Positions 44,792 through 54,390 are shown, numbered from the stretch's first letter. The stretch is 64,000 nucleotides of DNA from Pseudomicrostroma phylloplanum (GCA_039545275.1 BCHS01000004.1:423423-487422); one strand, 5' to 3'. Notes: generated from the sequence alone by a model not told the origin. Numbers and translations: made by a program.

Positions 44792-45176
44792 ATGGTACTG
44801 GTAAGCATTTGCTGCGCATACAAAGAGGCTCACAGCATTGCGTCTGACTCTTCTTCATCTTCTCCTCGCAGCCTATTTCGCTCAGCTCTCTGCCGGCCAG
44901 AGAGTCCCCTCAACGACTACACTATGCTACAGTAAGTCATCGGTGCTCAAGTTGCATCACAGACCACCGCTCACCCTCGACGCCGTCACACTACAACAAT
45001 CGAATAGATTGATAATAAAGGCCCTCACAGTGTCGGTGGCACGAGACAGACTTGAGTCATGAGAAGGCCAAAGTGAGTGACACGCAACAGACCTCACACC
45101 TTCTCTCTCGACACTGCAGGTTCAGCTTCTGATGTCGCATCCCTCCCTGCTCCCCTTCACCTCTCACCAGCCTTAG
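44792..45176 (+). CDS. possible small 4-exon gene (55 residues), unknown
   Basis: Possible exons are 44792-44800, 44872-44931, 45031-45072 and 45120-45176, all phase 0, encoding 55 residues starting MVLPISLSSLPARESP. Donors are GTAAGC, GTAAGT and GTGAGT; acceptors are GCAG, ACAG and GCAG, with pyrimidine tracts before the first and last. I recognise no family. The series of good splice signals in consistent phase is the only support, and alternative acceptors exist in the second intron. Confidence 0.3.
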
Positions 45177-45204
45177 CGCTCCCAGCTTTGGTCCCTCCGG
45201 TACC

Positions 45205-45856
45205 ATGCTAGCTGTGCTCCATGCACTTCTGATTTATGCAGTGTTGCTGGCTAGCGCCGAAGGATGCACCCAATTAGTGGAACCTTCGCTCAGGATATCT
45301 TGCCCTGCCAACGCTGCGCCTATGACGTCCTTTGCATTCGCACCTTCGCACAAGGCCGCTGGCTTCTCTCTCGACCTCGGACACTCCACGAAGTTCGCAG
45401 CAAAAGCCAAAGCTAACAAAGCTAACGGACTGGCATCTTCAACCCTTCGATCTCATCGAAGCCGAGCGCTGCTAAGTCGGCCTCAATCTCAACCTCGAGC
45501 CCGAACCCGAAATCGCACTCTGCCTACACAGCAAAGACATCGGCATCGACTTCTGGCTCACTCTATTGTAGTGCGTTCATCGCTACCTCCGTACGCTTGG
45601 GTTACCTCCTCATGGTGTTGCCCAATGGTCCACCTCTGCCGTCGTCTCCTCTGCGGCCTCTAACATCGCTAGCGACGGTGCCACACTCTGGTCTCATTCC
45701 AAAGCATTCGTCTCTACCTCTGGCTCTTGATATAACAGGGCGTAGGCTAGAGCATCGGCCTCTGCCTCCGGTTCTCCTCACAGCAAGCCACATGCAGAGA
45801 CATCGACGCCTGATCTTCCGTCGACGGCATTTGACTCTGGCCGTTCGCAGCAGTAG
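45205..45856 (+). pseudogene. decayed Ser/Thr-rich secreted-protein-like ORF
   Basis: The frame starting at 45205 opens with a signal-peptide-like segment (MLAVLHALLIYAVLLASAEG) and runs to an Ala/Lys-rich stretch, but then becomes Arg-rich nonsense. The other forward frames carry Ser/Thr-rich, protein-like stretches in succession (SASISTSSPNPKS near 45,480; SAVVSSAASNIASDG near 45,630-45,680; SASGSPHSKPHAETSTPD near 45,765-45,820), ending at TAG 45,854. This pattern suggests one gene broken by several frameshifts. Unrecognised introns are an alternative. No family recognised. Confidence 0.35.
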
Positions 45857-46053
45857 TGCAGTCTCTCGCTAGGCAGGCTCTTCTCCTCACAGGACGTCGT
45901 TGCTCGCTCCCACCTCCCCGAGATCCACCTTAGCACGCACCTCTACCTGGTACTCGCCTAGACACACGGGAAGTGTGACTAGATAACTTCTTAGAACTCA
46001 ACCTCACAACCCAAAACCTTTATAGGTAGCCGTCGTCAAGGTGACAAGAAAGG

Positions 46054-47526
46054 ATGGCAGCTGGCAGGGTGCGTGGGCACAAGAAGCTACGAAGCAGCGT
46101 CACAGCTGGATCGTCTTCTTCGTCACCTGCGTCCCCTAGTGTGTCTCCTTCTTCCACCACCCCTCTTAGTGCTGCACCCGTGTCCACTTCTACTGTCCCA
46201 CCCTCTCTGCCTTCTGTCGCCCCTCTCGTCGCTCCTCCCTCCTCCTCATCTGCCGAGGCTTCGACCTCTCGAACCGGCTTTGGCTCTCCCTATGGACAGT
46301 CATATGCCAGAGCGCAGGCCCTTGCCTTAAAGTCGCTCGCATCAACATCGAATGGTGCCTCCCACGCGACTGTATCTACTGCCAAAAGGTTTGCGAAGAC
46401 GACAACCAAGACATCTACGAAGACTTCTTCAAAGGCAACTGCGAAGGCAACTGCGAAGGCAACTGCGAAGGCAACTGCGAAGACCTCGACAAAGACCTCT
46501 GCTACCGCACTCACAACCGACTCTTCTGCAAGTACTTCAGCATCAGCATCTCGTCCTTCGGTAGGATCGACATCCGCTAGCGTCGCATCGTCTTCGACAA
46601 GCCCACCAGCTGCCCCTGCCCTCATCGGGCGAACTGGCAATGCCAAGCGCTGGACGCACCGAGGCTTGATACTGGAAGACAACGAGCAAATCATCATGCA
46701 ACTCAATGCCATAAGAGACACCCTACGACTTGGCGCTACGTTGGCCATGGTCAACGTGCACCTCATGTACTCGCCTAGAGATCCCAATCTCTTCTTCTGG
46801 CAGTACAATACTACCTTTATCCAGCGACTGGATCGGGACGGCCTGCCTCGAGCTCCCATTCTCGAGTTTTGCAAGTGCATGGCACTGCTACAGATCATCT
46901 GGATCAATCACACCGTCGCCAAGGGGCATCTAACCGAAGCACAATGGTACGACATCTTGACTCCCTGCGCTGCTCATGAATTCTGCTACTGCATGCCGAA
47001 CATAAGTGGTGAGCCCTTTGAGAAAAATTGCGACAGAACCATGAAGAATTCAAGTGGCCTGGAGAGAGCAAGGATCCTCGTCAGGCACGCCTGTAGTCTG
47101 GACCTCAAGAAAGAAATCGCCAAGGCCTTGAAAGTCGTCTGCCACGTCTCCATCATCAACTGGCTCAAGGCGGTCAAGGCGAACTCGGTCACCGTTCGTC
47201 GCTCGCTGCCGAACTTCCTTTGGTCGGCGGTAACCACCCAGCCGTACCTACAGACCCTCACTTGGCGCATATACCATCGCGACTGCTACAGCAAGTTGCC
47301 TGAGCTGAAGCGCGCCATCGTGGAGCTAGGAGCCTCTGCCCATGACGAGCTCATCAAGACCTACTCTCTCGGTCAATTGGCCAATACTATCCACACCGTC
47401 TTGACCTTCGAATGGATCAACTACCGGCAGCACTTTCGATGGCTGTCGAAGAAACAGCTCGCCGCTGCCCTCGTGAAGTGGGCAGGACTGGACACTTCAC
47501 CTACTCTACTCGCCAAGGGACCCTAA
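46054..47526 (+). CDS. HNH-gene family protein, front part (first copy of the duplicated segment)
   Basis: 490 codons, ATG at 46054. The first 200 residues are Ser/Thr/Ala/Lys-rich low complexity, including KT/AK repeats reminiscent of linker-histone tails. From about residue 200 (RWTHRGLILEDNEQIIMQLN) a folded-looking domain begins, with PNLFFWQYNTTFIQRLD, LTPCAAHEFCYCMPNIS, SGLERARILVRHACSLDL and VLTFEWINYRQHFRWLSKKQ. The same sequence recurs 739 bases downstream at the start of the next ORF. This copy runs out at TAA 47,524 a few codons into the second copy, where the frame is wrong, so it lacks the HNH part. The domain itself is unknown to me. Confidence 0.55.
   Translation: MAAGRVRGHKKLRSSVTAGSSSSSPASPSVSPSSTTPLSAAPVSTSTVPPSLPSVAPLVAPPSSSSAEASTSRTGFGSPYGQSYARAQALALKSLASTSNGASHATVSTAKRFAKTTTKTSTKTSSKATAKATAKATAKATAKTSTKTSATALTTDSSASTSASASRPSVGSTSASVASSSTSPPAAPALIGRTGNAKRWTHRGLILEDNEQIIMQLNAIRDTLRLGATLAMVNVHLMYSPRDPNLFFWQYNTTFIQRLDRDGLPRAPILEFCKCMALLQIIWINHTVAKGHLTEAQWYDILTPCAAHEFCYCMPNISGEPFEKNCDRTMKNSSGLERARILVRHACSLDLKKEIAKALKVVCHVSIINWLKAVKANSVTVRRSLPNFLWSAVTTQPYLQTLTWRIYHRDCYSKLPELKRAIVELGASAHDELIKTYSLGQLANTIHTVLTFEWINYRQHFRWLSKKQLAAALVKWAGLDTSPTLLAKGP
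46432..46483 (+). repeat. 12-base minisatellite (GCGAAGGCAACT)n
   Basis: About four tandem copies of GCGAAGGCAACT encode Ala-Lys-Ala-Thr repeats in the low-complexity N-terminus of the HNH-family ORF. The flanking DNA carries related ACG/AAG units. Confidence 0.8.
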
Positions 47527-48248
47527 CCTGTTCTTTTGGCAGTACAATACTACCTTCATCGATCGACTTGATCAGGAACGGCTGCCTCGCGCTCCAGTCC
47601 TCGGGTTTTGCAAGCGTATGTCGGCTCTGCAACTGATTTGAATCAGCCATACCATGGCAAGAGGTATGTCGACGAGACAACAATGGGAGGATATCCTGAC
47701 ACCATATTCGGCACACGAGTACTGTTGTTGTATGCCAAACATTAGCGATCGTCAAGTCAAGAAGGACGGCGACCGACTAATGAAGAATCCCTCGGGCCTC
47801 GAGAGGGCAAGGATGCTTATCGACTACGCCTGTAGTCTTGACCTTGCCCAGAAGATCGCCGAAGTCCTTCGACTTCCATCTCACTCTACCATCATTCTCT
47901 GGCTAAAGGCAGTCAAGGCCGACCGTGCTCCAGTACACCGATCGCTACCGCACTTTCTCTGGTGGAAGGAGACCATCCGTCCTGGCCTCGGGACGCGAAC
48001 TTGGCGAATATTCCACAACGACTGCTTCAGAAAGCTGCCCGCTCTCAAGGAAGCGATCGTTGAGCGAGGCGCAAATGCGCATGCGGATCTGCTGCAGGCT
48101 TATGCCATTGGGCAGCTGGCCAATATAGTCCACACTGTACTGACTTTTGAATGGATTAACCCTCGACAACATCTGCGATGGCTAAATAAGGACCAACTCG
48201 CCGCCGCCCTCGTCAAGTGGGCTGCACTGGACAAGCCAGCAACTGAAG
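46771..48248 (+). repeat. two tandem 739-base units, out of frame with each other
   Basis: Unit 1 is 46771-47509, unit 2 is 47510-48248. Anchors: TCGCCTAGAGATCCCAA at 46771 matches TCGCCAAGGGACCCTAA at 47510, and GTGAAGTGGGCAGGACTGGAC at 47473 matches GTCAAGTGGGCTGCACTGGAC at 48212. Both offsets are 739, so there is no net insertion or deletion between them. Protein similarity is high but clearly below identity, so the duplication is old. Since 739 is not a multiple of three, reading through unit 1 enters unit 2 in the wrong frame. Confidence 0.85.
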
Positions 48249-49330
48249 TTCGATGGGTCGACATCCTCGAGGTGTCGAAGCAAAGCCAAGTGGAGGAGGG
48301 TCATCGCAGAGACCCGGAGAGACAGCGGTACCTGAACGACAAGACCAGAGAGCGCAATCCGACCAAGGCAACGCGCTGGAGTTATATCCGCAGAGCCATC
48401 AAGGGTGCGATTAGACGGCATCTTGATCCTGTAGCCGGCGCTGGTGGCGCACGATGGCGCTCCGAGGAAGAAAAGTTGCTGGCCGTTGTCAAGCTGGCCG
48501 ACTACGACGATCGCCTCGAGAGATGCGAAATGTGCCAAGTCCAGCTGACTACCACTCTCACGGCCCATCATCATGGTCATAAGTCTGGCCCTGCGACACG
48601 TGTCTTCTCGAACCTCAGCCTCGACGCCATAGTCCCTCGTCGCGATGGAGGCTCATACGTAGAGGACAACGTCACCTTCGTGTGCGTTGCCTGTAACTTT
48701 TGCAAACTGGGCTTTCCACATGACAATGGCCTCAAGCTCATCGATGCGCTTGCTAAAGCAGAGTGGACCGTGGAGGATGGCTGGCTGAAGCCAGCCAAGC
48801 CAGCACCTCGGCCTATTTTGGACAACGACGACCGTGCGTTCATCCGCGCTTGGGCGAAGAGGATCCGGTCGCACGGCTTCGGCAACTCCAAGGGTGGTTC
48901 ACTGACAGAGGACGGAATCGCAGCCATCGCCATCAAGGTCTACGCAGGCCAAGGCTTATATCAGGATCCCTCTGGAGCCCTTCTGCCTCTCACTGCTGCA
49001 AGCTTGGACCGACTGGACTGCAGCCGTGGCTATGATGCGGACAACGTGCGGGTCTTGTATGCCGGTCTCAACATGTTGCGGAATGACAGTCCCGACGACG
49101 AGGCGACCGTGCTGCCATTCCTGAGATCTTTGAAGGACACTTGGCCTGTCCAAGAGTACGAAGCCGAGCTTGCAGACGTGTCCCTTCCAAGCAACTTTCG
49201 AGTCTGGTTATGGAAGAGCAAGAAGACCGATGATGCCATTGTCGAGCCTGCTCTGCAGTGTGGTGAGAAGGAGTGCCTTTTGTTGCACGAGAGGGACAGC
49301 GATACTGAAGACGAAGACGAGGAGCGGTAG
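47654..49330 (+). CDS. HNH-endonuclease-like protein (second copy plus C-terminal nuclease part)
   Basis: 558 codons from the ATG at 47654. Residues 1-195 repeat the unknown domain of the preceding ORF (WEDILTPYSAHEYCCCMPN, VLTFEWINPRQHLRWLNKDQ). Homology extends upstream in this frame to 47510 but is cut by a TGA at 47,639, where the first copy has Trp. After about residue 290 comes an HNH-type zinc-finger nuclease region: CEMCQVQL, SLDAIVPRRDGGSYVEDNVT and CVACNFCK, with four Cys in CxxC pairs; the position after the Asp, often His in HNH enzymes, is Ala. A second HNH-like block follows (SLDRLDCSRGYDADNVRVLY), similar to phage HNH motifs. The C-terminus is acidic. This may be a remnant of a mobile or selfish gene; function is unproven. 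Confidence 0.6.
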   Translation: MARGMSTRQQWEDILTPYSAHEYCCCMPNISDRQVKKDGDRLMKNPSGLERARMLIDYACSLDLAQKIAEVLRLPSHSTIILWLKAVKADRAPVHRSLPHFLWWKETIRPGLGTRTWRIFHNDCFRKLPALKEAIVERGANAHADLLQAYAIGQLANIVHTVLTFEWINPRQHLRWLNKDQLAAALVKWAALDKPATEVRWVDILEVSKQSQVEEGHRRDPERQRYLNDKTRERNPTKATRWSYIRRAIKGAIRRHLDPVAGAGGARWRSEEEKLLAVVKLADYDDRLERCEMCQVQLTTTLTAHHHGHKSGPATRVFSNLSLDAIVPRRDGGSYVEDNVTFVCVACNFCKLGFPHDNGLKLIDALAKAEWTVEDGWLKPAKPAPRPILDNDDRAFIRAWAKRIRSHGFGNSKGGSLTEDGIAAIAIKVYAGQGLYQDPSGALLPLTAASLDRLDCSRGYDADNVRVLYAGLNMLRNDSPDDEATVLPFLRSLKDTWPVQEYEAELADVSLPSNFRVWLWKSKKTDDAIVEPALQCGEKECLLLHERDSDTEDEDEER

Positions 49331-51180
49331 GGTGACGAGTGCGATCAGCACAGATCGGGCAGCAAGGTCGGGCGAGGACGGTCCCTTCATGAAGCGGAAT
49401 GATACGCAACCTCAGACGGTTCCATTCGTCTACTTTGTGCTTACGAGGACTTACCGCGTAATCAACGTTGTAACATTCTCGCTCATTGTCATACGCACAT
49501 TCAACGACTTCCATACAATCTCATCGTGACATTGCTCAGGATTGCCGGCATAGGCCGAAGTCGTTGCAAGGGCTTCCTTCCTGGCGCGGATAGGCTTTCT
49601 ATGTAAAGCGACGGCGCTCGCTACTCTGTGCATCTAGGCAGTGCGGACGAGAAAGAAATCTAGGCTAAAGGATGGCGTCATCGGAGGCTACTGTCCTGCG
49701 ATTGTCACCATCGTGGTTCGGGGTGACAACCCGTGGCGGAGCCCTGCCTTCGACTCCTCTGGCAATGGAAATTCACACGGAATTGTGAAGCGGAAGTTGG
49801 CCAAGGGCAGAGAGAGCGGCGCGCCGACGAATCTCCGAAGACGACGACGATCAGAGTTGCCAGTCAAGAGATGGGGCGAGGTGACTGTAACGAACGCAGC
49901 AGTCGCTCAAGACTTCGAGGTCCGAGGCTCGACGAAGTGGCCGGGGTGCAGGTGCACCCGTACCCGTACACGATCTGATCGCCGGGGAAGTACCCACGTG
50001 TAGAATTTGCGATCCTCGGATAGGTCCCTGAATACCTTTGTTTAGCGAGACACGACGACTCCGACCCTTTCTGGTTTTCGCGAGTAACCTCGGGCGGGGA
50101 GCCGCTCCAGAGGTCATGTGAGGGCGGAGGGAAGGTAAGCCAGCATCGATATCGCCGGAGAGTCTCTGCCAAGACCTCCAGGGTGGACTCCGACGCCGCT
50201 GTAGCGTAGATGCTATGAGGCAACTGGCTGCTCTGGTTCCCCCACCTGGACAAGACCGGCGGTATTGCCTCAAAGATCTTTCAGCTCGCTTAGGCAGGAT
50301 CAGGGCCAATTCCACCGCCTTCTCCGCGCTCATAGTAGCAAACATCACCCCGCTATCTTTCCCGCATCGACTCACTCCGCTCGCTTGGACTAAGCACCAT
50401 ACTCCGCTGGTCAATTCTGCTTGGTAAAACAAGCTTCGGTCCTCCAGTCGCAGGCCATCGTAGCTCGTACTTTACCTCTCACGCAAGCGCAATAGACGCT
50501 ACCGTTGTCGCTCCGCAAGATCGCCCTTCGCCTTTACGGCGGGATACTCGACCAGGACATCAATCCTACCAAATTCCTCGACGCTCGCTTTCCCAGACGC
50601 TCGCTTGGCCACCCCACGCTCGTGCTCTTCGGGAATCTGATCATTGAATGGTTTCGCACCGAGAGTCGTCCGTGGCGCACCTTCTTCATGTGGGTCACCT
50701 GCAATAGTTGCTCCTGATTGTCTCTCGTTCTCGGTCTGTGCATTTATCCCACGGTATCAGCAGCCAACTCCGCACCGTACCAAACGAGCTGGCTGCTCTG
50801 CCGCTGGCACGATCGCAGGAGCTGACTTTCATCGCTACAAAAGTTCTCATGAATGTACGGTAGTCCACAGGGCATCAGTGAGCGGGTCAAGGCGGCGCTC
50901 TCAACTTCTCTCGCTTGACTTTGTTTGCGGCAGCCACGAATCTCTTTTCAGAAAGGCTGCGTGTGAATGCCACGATGCTGACGTCGACTGCCTCGGACTG
51001 CAGTGGGTACGAGGGTGGGGTGCTCCTTCACATCGGGATGCTGCTTGGGAACTAAAAGCCTAGTGCCGGCCCTCCTTGGGAAGATTCCTTGGGAAAATTC
51101 GAGGCGAGAATGGGTCATGCTCTTTCTTGTCTCTCGAGGGCTTCATGTGACCACAGCAGGTCGGCTTGACGCTGGAAGAG
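49331..51180. other. gene-poor stretch with diverged dispersed repeats
   Basis: About 1.85 kb with only short, motif-free frames. It contains pieces that recur elsewhere in the right part of the window: GCCTTTACGG near 50,530 and ACTCCGCTCGCTT at 50,374-50,386 (others at 52.74, 57.76, 59.39 and 62.9 kb). Likely degraded duplicated DNA around the secreted-gene cluster. Confidence 0.4.
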
Positions 51181-51189
51181 TACATAAGG
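51181..51189 (+). promoter_or_regulatory. TACATAAGG core promoter element of the secreted gene at 51,295
   Basis: TACATAAGGGGGTGTCTTTGAGA lies 114 bases before the ATG and closely matches TACATAAGGAGGCGTTTTGAGA ahead of the paralogue at 63,679. Probably a TATA-type element. Confidence 0.55.
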
Positions 51190-51294
51190 GGGTGTCTTTG
51201 AGACCGAACGAATGCCCCCTCCCTCTTCTCCAACCCGCACACATCCTCACTGCCTCTCAAAAGCTACACCTGCCTCGCCCAGCTCTGCTACAAC

Positions 51295-51808
51295 ATGAGG
51301 CTCGCTCTCATCACCCCAGCCATAGTCGCCATCGCCCTGACGTTGGCGTCCACCTCTGCCCAGCCTGTCGATACCGACTCTCTGGAGGCTAGATCCGACT
51401 TCAGCCCTCGAGCTGTTGTCGAGGCCGAGACCGCATTGGACACCAGAGGTGAATCCAAGTCCGAAGACAAATGGAAGCCCAAGAAGCACAAGAAGCCCGA
51501 GCACGAGCCGAAGGGACCCCCTCCTAAGGGACCTCCTCCGAAAGAGCCCCCTCCTAAGGGACATCCTCCCAAGGGACCTCCTCCGAAAGAGCCNNNNNNN
51601 NNNNNNNNNNNNNNNNNNNNNNNNNNNNNNNNNNNNNNNNNNNNNNNNNNNNNNNNNNNNNNNNNNNNNNNNNNNNNNNNNNNNNNNNNNNNNNNNNNNN
51701 NNNNNNNNNNNNNNNNNNNNNNNNNNNNNNNNNCCTCCCAAGGGACCTCCTCCGAAAGAGCCCCCTCCTAAGGGACCTCCTCCCAAGAGACCACCTCCGA
51801 AGGAGTAG
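51295..51808 (+). CDS. secreted Pro-Lys repeat protein, family member 1
   Basis: MRLALITPAIVAIALTLAST is a signal peptide cleaved around SAQP, followed by the shared pro-region PVDTDSLEARSDFSPR. A Lys-rich spacer leads to tandem PPPKG/PPPKE pentapeptides coded by 15/30-base repeats, interrupted by 140 N bases (51,594-51,733). The repeats resume and end at TAG 51,806-51,808. The frame before and after the gap differs by one base when the N are counted as 140, so the gap length is only nominal. Short Pro-rich secreted repeat proteins in fungi are often wall-associated or effector-like; no function is known here. The N-terminal module is shared with genes at 59,988, 61,071 and 63,679. Confidence 0.75.
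51594..51733. other. assembly gap (140 N) inside a coding repeat
   Basis: A run of 140 N interrupts the PPPKG/PPPKE repeat tract. The coding frame requires a true length of one more than a multiple of three, which 140 is not, so the repeat number is unresolved. Confidence 0.95.
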
Positions 51809-52754
51809 CGGAAGCCCTTGAACCGCGAGCGCAATTGCTGAGCAAAAGTAGTCGCAGGCTTTGTCCAGCCATCTAACCCGGCCGAGCAGAGTCTGTTGCC
51901 TCTTTCTTTGTTGCCCCTTTTCCTATTGCTCCTGTCTCCGGGCAGATGTCTTGCTTCAAATGACCCCGCGCACCTGTTCTTGCCCCTAAAGTCCAATTGA
52001 ATGAATTCGTTTTGCCTCTTCGCCTATGTCACGACTACGTCTCATATGTCGCTGCTTTTTGCCGATCTTTCGGTGATCGGGGCCTAAGTGAGAATTGAGT
52101 GCTCATCATATCCGCGCTTGAGAGAGGCGTGTTGCTTACGTGGATACACGATGAGCAGCATACTGAATATTCTTGCGCTGATGAAAGAAGACCTTGACGT
52201 CACTGCCCGATGCGATTACGCGTTCACGGCGTAGCCCGAAGCCCTGCGTTGTGCTTGTTTCGAGACAGACAGGTATCCTTGTGAGTCGGCAAGCACGAAC
52301 CGTCTCCAATCGCAAGCTTTCGGCCGACTGCTTCCTTGGCGCAACGCATACCCAATAGGGGAAGACTCTGTCACTGCTTAGCGACGAGGGACCACGATCC
52401 TCGCTTCGATTGTGAAGGAGTATCTATTTGCATGGGCCTCCGACACTGTGACTAGGGCTCTCTGTGCAAGGGAATTGCGGTACTTGAGGCAGGCAAAGGT
52501 TTAGCAGCAGGAAAGACAATTCCCTACGGAATTGCCGGGCCCGATCTTGGCTGCTTCGCGAACTTAGGATCACGACCCACTTGTGGCTCCGAAGATAAGC
52601 TCAGCCTTCAGGTGAAATTCCCCAGACTGGTGTTTGCTTGGAGCGCGCCGGCGATTGTTACTCGAGGCACACATAAGTTGCCCCAGGAGGCCTTCTACAA
52701 TTCGCTACCGCAAAAGTCCGCGCTTGCCCTTGTGGCCAACCCCGCCTTTACGGG
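51809..52754. other. intergenic, left flank of the retrotransposon
   Basis: About 950 bases with no gene recognised. Its right end (GCCAACCCCGCCTTTACGGG) belongs to a diverged dispersed repeat that the retrotransposon has split from its other part at 57,750. Confidence 0.4.
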
Positions 52755-52759
52755 CAGTC
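52755..52759. repeat. target site duplication CAGTC, left copy
   Basis: CAGTC directly precedes the 5' LTR and is repeated exactly at 57,745-57,749 after the 3' LTR, as expected for a 5-base copia integrase cut. Confidence 0.9.
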
Positions 52760-52881
52760 TGTTGGATTCCGTTCCGACATTCGCCTCGTCATTTCCTGTG
52801 CGCTCAGTTCGCCATCTACTTGTATCTAGCCTTCCTTACCATCCCTAGTAATTCCACACCGTATAGCACCACACTCCTACA
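52760..52881 (+). repeat. 5' LTR (122 bases)
   Basis: Identical to the 3' LTR apart from one base near its start (TGTTGGA versus TGTTGGG). TG...CA ends. Very short for a copia element. Confidence 0.93.
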
Positions 52882-52929
52882 GATTAAGAGTCAAGGGCCA
52901 CCGCTAGGTGACCCTCCTAGCTCTCCACC

Positions 52930-54390
52930 ATGTCAGAAGTTCGTCGCTCATCCCGAGTTGCCTCCCGGGCCGCCTCCGGTGAGGCCGAGAACGCCCCCCC
53001 CATCGCACCTGCCCCCGTCGTCGCCCCTAGAGCCCGACCCGCCGCTAGAGCCGCCCCCGCCAGGGGTGGCGCGCCTTCAGCCAGAGCCAGAGCCGCCGCC
53101 CCCGCCAGGGGTGGTAGGCGAGCCGCAAATGCAAGCCNAGCCGCCGCCCCCGCCAGGGCTGGTAGGCAACCAGCAGCCGTAGAACCAAGCCAAGCACAGG
53201 ATCCTCAGGAAGAGCCACCTGTACCCGCCATCGCCGATCAGCAATTGCCGCTGAATCATATCGCCATCGCAAGCCAGCAAGCACCAGCCGCCGCCGATGA
53301 GGCCACCCCCCTCACCAGCCTAACCTCAATCGCCGCCATCGTAAAAGCAATCTCAGCAGACTTTGGACNATCCGGAATCGTCTTCCCACCCGAGCAACTA
53401 GTAGAAATGGCCAGACTCCAGATGGAGTACAACGAAAACCAACGACGAGACCGGGAACGTCCGGCCTTCCAACCGGTGCCCGAGCCCGTAGTAGCACCCG
53501 TCGCTCCCCCCCAGCCGACCAACAAGGAGGTCATCCGAAAAGAGGTACGAGAAAAGATCATGGCAGTGCCCAGGCTCAAGCGTACGACCTGGCACGCATG
53601 GCGCCGCAACCTGTCGTCGGCAATGATCTCAATGCCGGAGGCACACAANATCATCTTCTCTGTCATCGCTCCGCTGGAAATCAATGAGGAACTAGACTTA
53701 GAGCTATCAAGCACCTTGCGCCTCATTTGCGAACTCGAGAAGGCGGACAACGTCCGTGACCTAGTCAACGCCGAGGACTTCAGGAGCGGCAGAGCCCTGT
53801 TCCTATTCTTGCAAGCTGAGTTGACAAAGGCCGACCCCCTCTTGAGGGCCCAAGTCCGAGAGCAACTGGAGACTGTCCGCATGCCAGCCAACAGGAACAT
53901 CGACTACGCGATTCAACAGATCTACGAATTGTCCGACAAGGCCTCAGCCTTGGGCAAAGCAATCGACGTTGACATGAAAATCGGTGCACTAAAGCGAGCC
54001 AGCCAAGTTGACCACATCTACCGAGACACCTGGCGAAGGATCGGCGAGCAGGGACTCGGTGACAACTGGGATCTCACTATCAATGCATTGAGGTCAGCCT
54101 TCCGCACGTGGGAGAACGACCCACTCACACGAAAGGAACGCGGAGCAGCACTAGCAGCAGGTTCATCGGCTAGCATCCATGCCCCCAAGACCGAAGCTAG
54201 CAACTCAGCAAAGGGCGCTACCGAGTCAGCCCTTGCAGCTGAAGGGAAGGAGAAATCTGAGCATCCCCCGAGCTACTACCGAGGCAAGCCTGGGCCAAAA
54301 GGCGAAGAGGCACTCTGCTATAACTGCTGGGAGCCAGGCCACATAGCTGTTAATTGCCCCAACGAGAAGAAGCCGAAGCCTACCCAGTAG
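52930..54390 (+). CDS. gag: copia Gag
   Basis: 486 codons from an ATG in good context (CCACCATGTC). The N-terminal 100 residues are Ala/Pro/Arg rich, built from imperfect repeats of about 60 bases (AAPARGG units). The central part is a copia-type capsid domain (RTTWHAWRRNLSSAM, then NIDYAIQQIYELSDKAS). The C-terminus has one CCHC zinc knuckle, CYNCWEPGHIAVNC, for RNA binding. Single N bases at 53,138, 53,369 and 53,649 appear as X. It ends in TAG, and the frame continues open into protease. Confidence 0.9.
   Translation: MSEVRRSSRVASRAASGEAENAPPIAPAPVVAPRARPAARAAPARGGAPSARARAAAPARGGRRAANASXAAAPARAGRQPAAVEPSQAQDPQEEPPVPAIADQQLPLNHIAIASQQAPAAADEATPLTSLTSIAAIVKAISADFGXSGIVFPPEQLVEMARLQMEYNENQRRDRERPAFQPVPEPVVAPVAPPQPTNKEVIRKEVREKIMAVPRLKRTTWHAWRRNLSSAMISMPEAHXIIFSVIAPLEINEELDLELSSTLRLICELEKADNVRDLVNAEDFRSGRALFLFLQAELTKADPLLRAQVREQLETVRMPANRNIDYAIQQIYELSDKASALGKAIDVDMKIGALKRASQVDHIYRDTWRRIGEQGLGDNWDLTINALRSAFRTWENDPLTRKERGAALAAGSSASIHAPKTEASNSAKGATESALAAEGKEKSEHPPSYYRGKPGPKGEEALCYNCWEPGHIAVNCPNEKKPKPTQ

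Noticed and set aside
47412..47636. 75-codon frame bridging the two HNH units
   Set aside because: Wrong frame relative to both homologous units; the true unit 2 frame begins at 47,510.
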